DNA from: Chthoniobacterales bacterium
Lineage (GTDB): Bacteria; Verrucomicrobiota; Verrucomicrobiia; Chthoniobacterales; UBA6821
Assembly (NCBI GenBank): GCA_021733705.1
Contig: JAIPKF010000080.1
Span: 1 to 6,589, forward strand
DNA: 6,589 nucleotides
Reading direction: 5' to 3'
Positions within the stretch are counted from its first letter, which is position 1; each line of letters starts with the position of its first letter. The notes below the pieces were generated by a model. The model saw only the letters and a program-made list of their open reading frames with translations, was not told the DNA's origin and did not search any database. Below, one piece after another: positions 6,299 to 6,589 of this stretch. Both the position numbers and the translations under genes were made by a program.

Positions 6299-6589
6299 CT
6301 AACTACTACGCATACGATTCCATCGTCGTTGTAAAATCACCAACAAATCAGAGGTCTCTTTTACTTTTAGAAGAATAGATCCCCCGATAAAAAGAGTGCT
6401 TGCTGTAGCAATGATGAAGAGCAAACCTCCCACCCTTATAATAAGGTTCATTCTATGAAGGTGCTCCAGCCAATGAGAGGAAAACCAGACGAGTGCTATC
6501 ATAGGAAATGTTGCAATACCACAACGCCAAAAGGTCGAAAATAATTCACGAAAGTGGAGAGCTCCTGCAAAACGGACCATGAAAAAATA
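6299..6589 (-). CDS. murJ: C-terminal end of MurJ/MviN-type lipid II flippase, 5' end outside window
   Basis: The minus frame is open from the right edge to TAG at 6301-6299, giving 96 residues of a gene that starts outside the window. Visible are a basic/amphipathic stretch (HFRELFSTFWRCGIATFPMI), a membrane segment about 25-42, a second about 52-75 (IIRVGGLLFIIATASTLFIG) and a tail LLKVKETSDLL...RRWNR. Two closing helices with a tail containing KVKE match the end of MurJ, as in E. coli MurJ, which ends in ...FKVKEF... MurJ flips lipid II across the inner membrane for peptidoglycan synthesis. Another flippase of the same MOP superfamily (for example Wzx-like) is possible given the neighbouring glycosyltransferases. 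The gene converges on the entericidin-like gene and its stop overlaps a YTAR target site. Confidence 0.65.
   Translation of the reverse strand, partial: YFFMVRFAGALHFRELFSTFWRCGIATFPMIALVWFSSHWLEHLHRMNLIIRVGGLLFIIATASTLFIGGSILLKVKETSDLLVILQRRWNRMRSS

Overview
The window comes from a Gram-negative bacterium. It holds an autotransporter with a beta-barrel domain, a small lipoprotein of the entericidin type and the end of a MurJ-like flippase. Base composition looks moderately AT-rich (by eye a little over 40% GC). Passengers with T5SS/PEP-CTERM-type repeats and stacked glycosyltransferase genes would fit the Verrucomicrobia/Chlamydiae side of the PVC group. That placement is a guess, because nothing here is a taxonomic marker.

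Layout. Bases 1-2144 (minus strand) are a large autotransporter gene cut off by the left edge in the middle of its barrel. Its passenger carries three nearly identical 52-residue repeats (1239-1706). Upstream on the same strand are three tightly packed glycosyltransferase genes read 5737->2208: a GT2-type enzyme, a short GT4-type enzyme and a 580-residue GT4-type enzyme with an extra degenerate second half. Spacing between them is 6 bp, then a 4-bp ATGA overlap, so they look like one operon. The 63-bp gap before the autotransporter contains a plausible promoter and a good Shine-Dalgarno for a GTG start. On the other side of a 157-bp divergent spacer is the plus-strand entericidin-like lipoprotein (5895-6053). 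It converges on the 3' end of murJ (6299-6589, minus).

The most notable signal is a family of small non-coding elements resembling MITEs. Six element ends in the window share the same layout: a 4-bp YTAR target, then exactly five bases, then RTATTTCA reading inward. Three elements can be delimited: 1944-2119 (176 bp, flanked by CTAG/CTAG), 6054-6236 (183 bp, flanked by TTAA/TTAA) and 6241-6298 (58 bp, an almost perfect hairpin, flanked by TTAA/CTAA). The two long ones share interior landmarks at matching spacing, so they appear to be diverged copies of one element.

The 1944-2119 copy lies inside the autotransporter reading frame. With its target duplication it adds exactly 180 bp (60 codons) between the charged start and the hydrophobic core of the signal peptide. 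Removing it in silico restores a compact, ordinary signal peptide in frame. The other two copies sit at the point where the entericidin and murJ stop codons meet and account for essentially all of the intergenic space there. They probably also act as a two-way hairpin terminator.

As a working picture, the glycosyltransferases build a surface glycan or possibly decorate the Asn/Ser-rich autotransporter next door. The mobile elements have reshaped both a secretion signal and an intergenic junction without breaking a frame.
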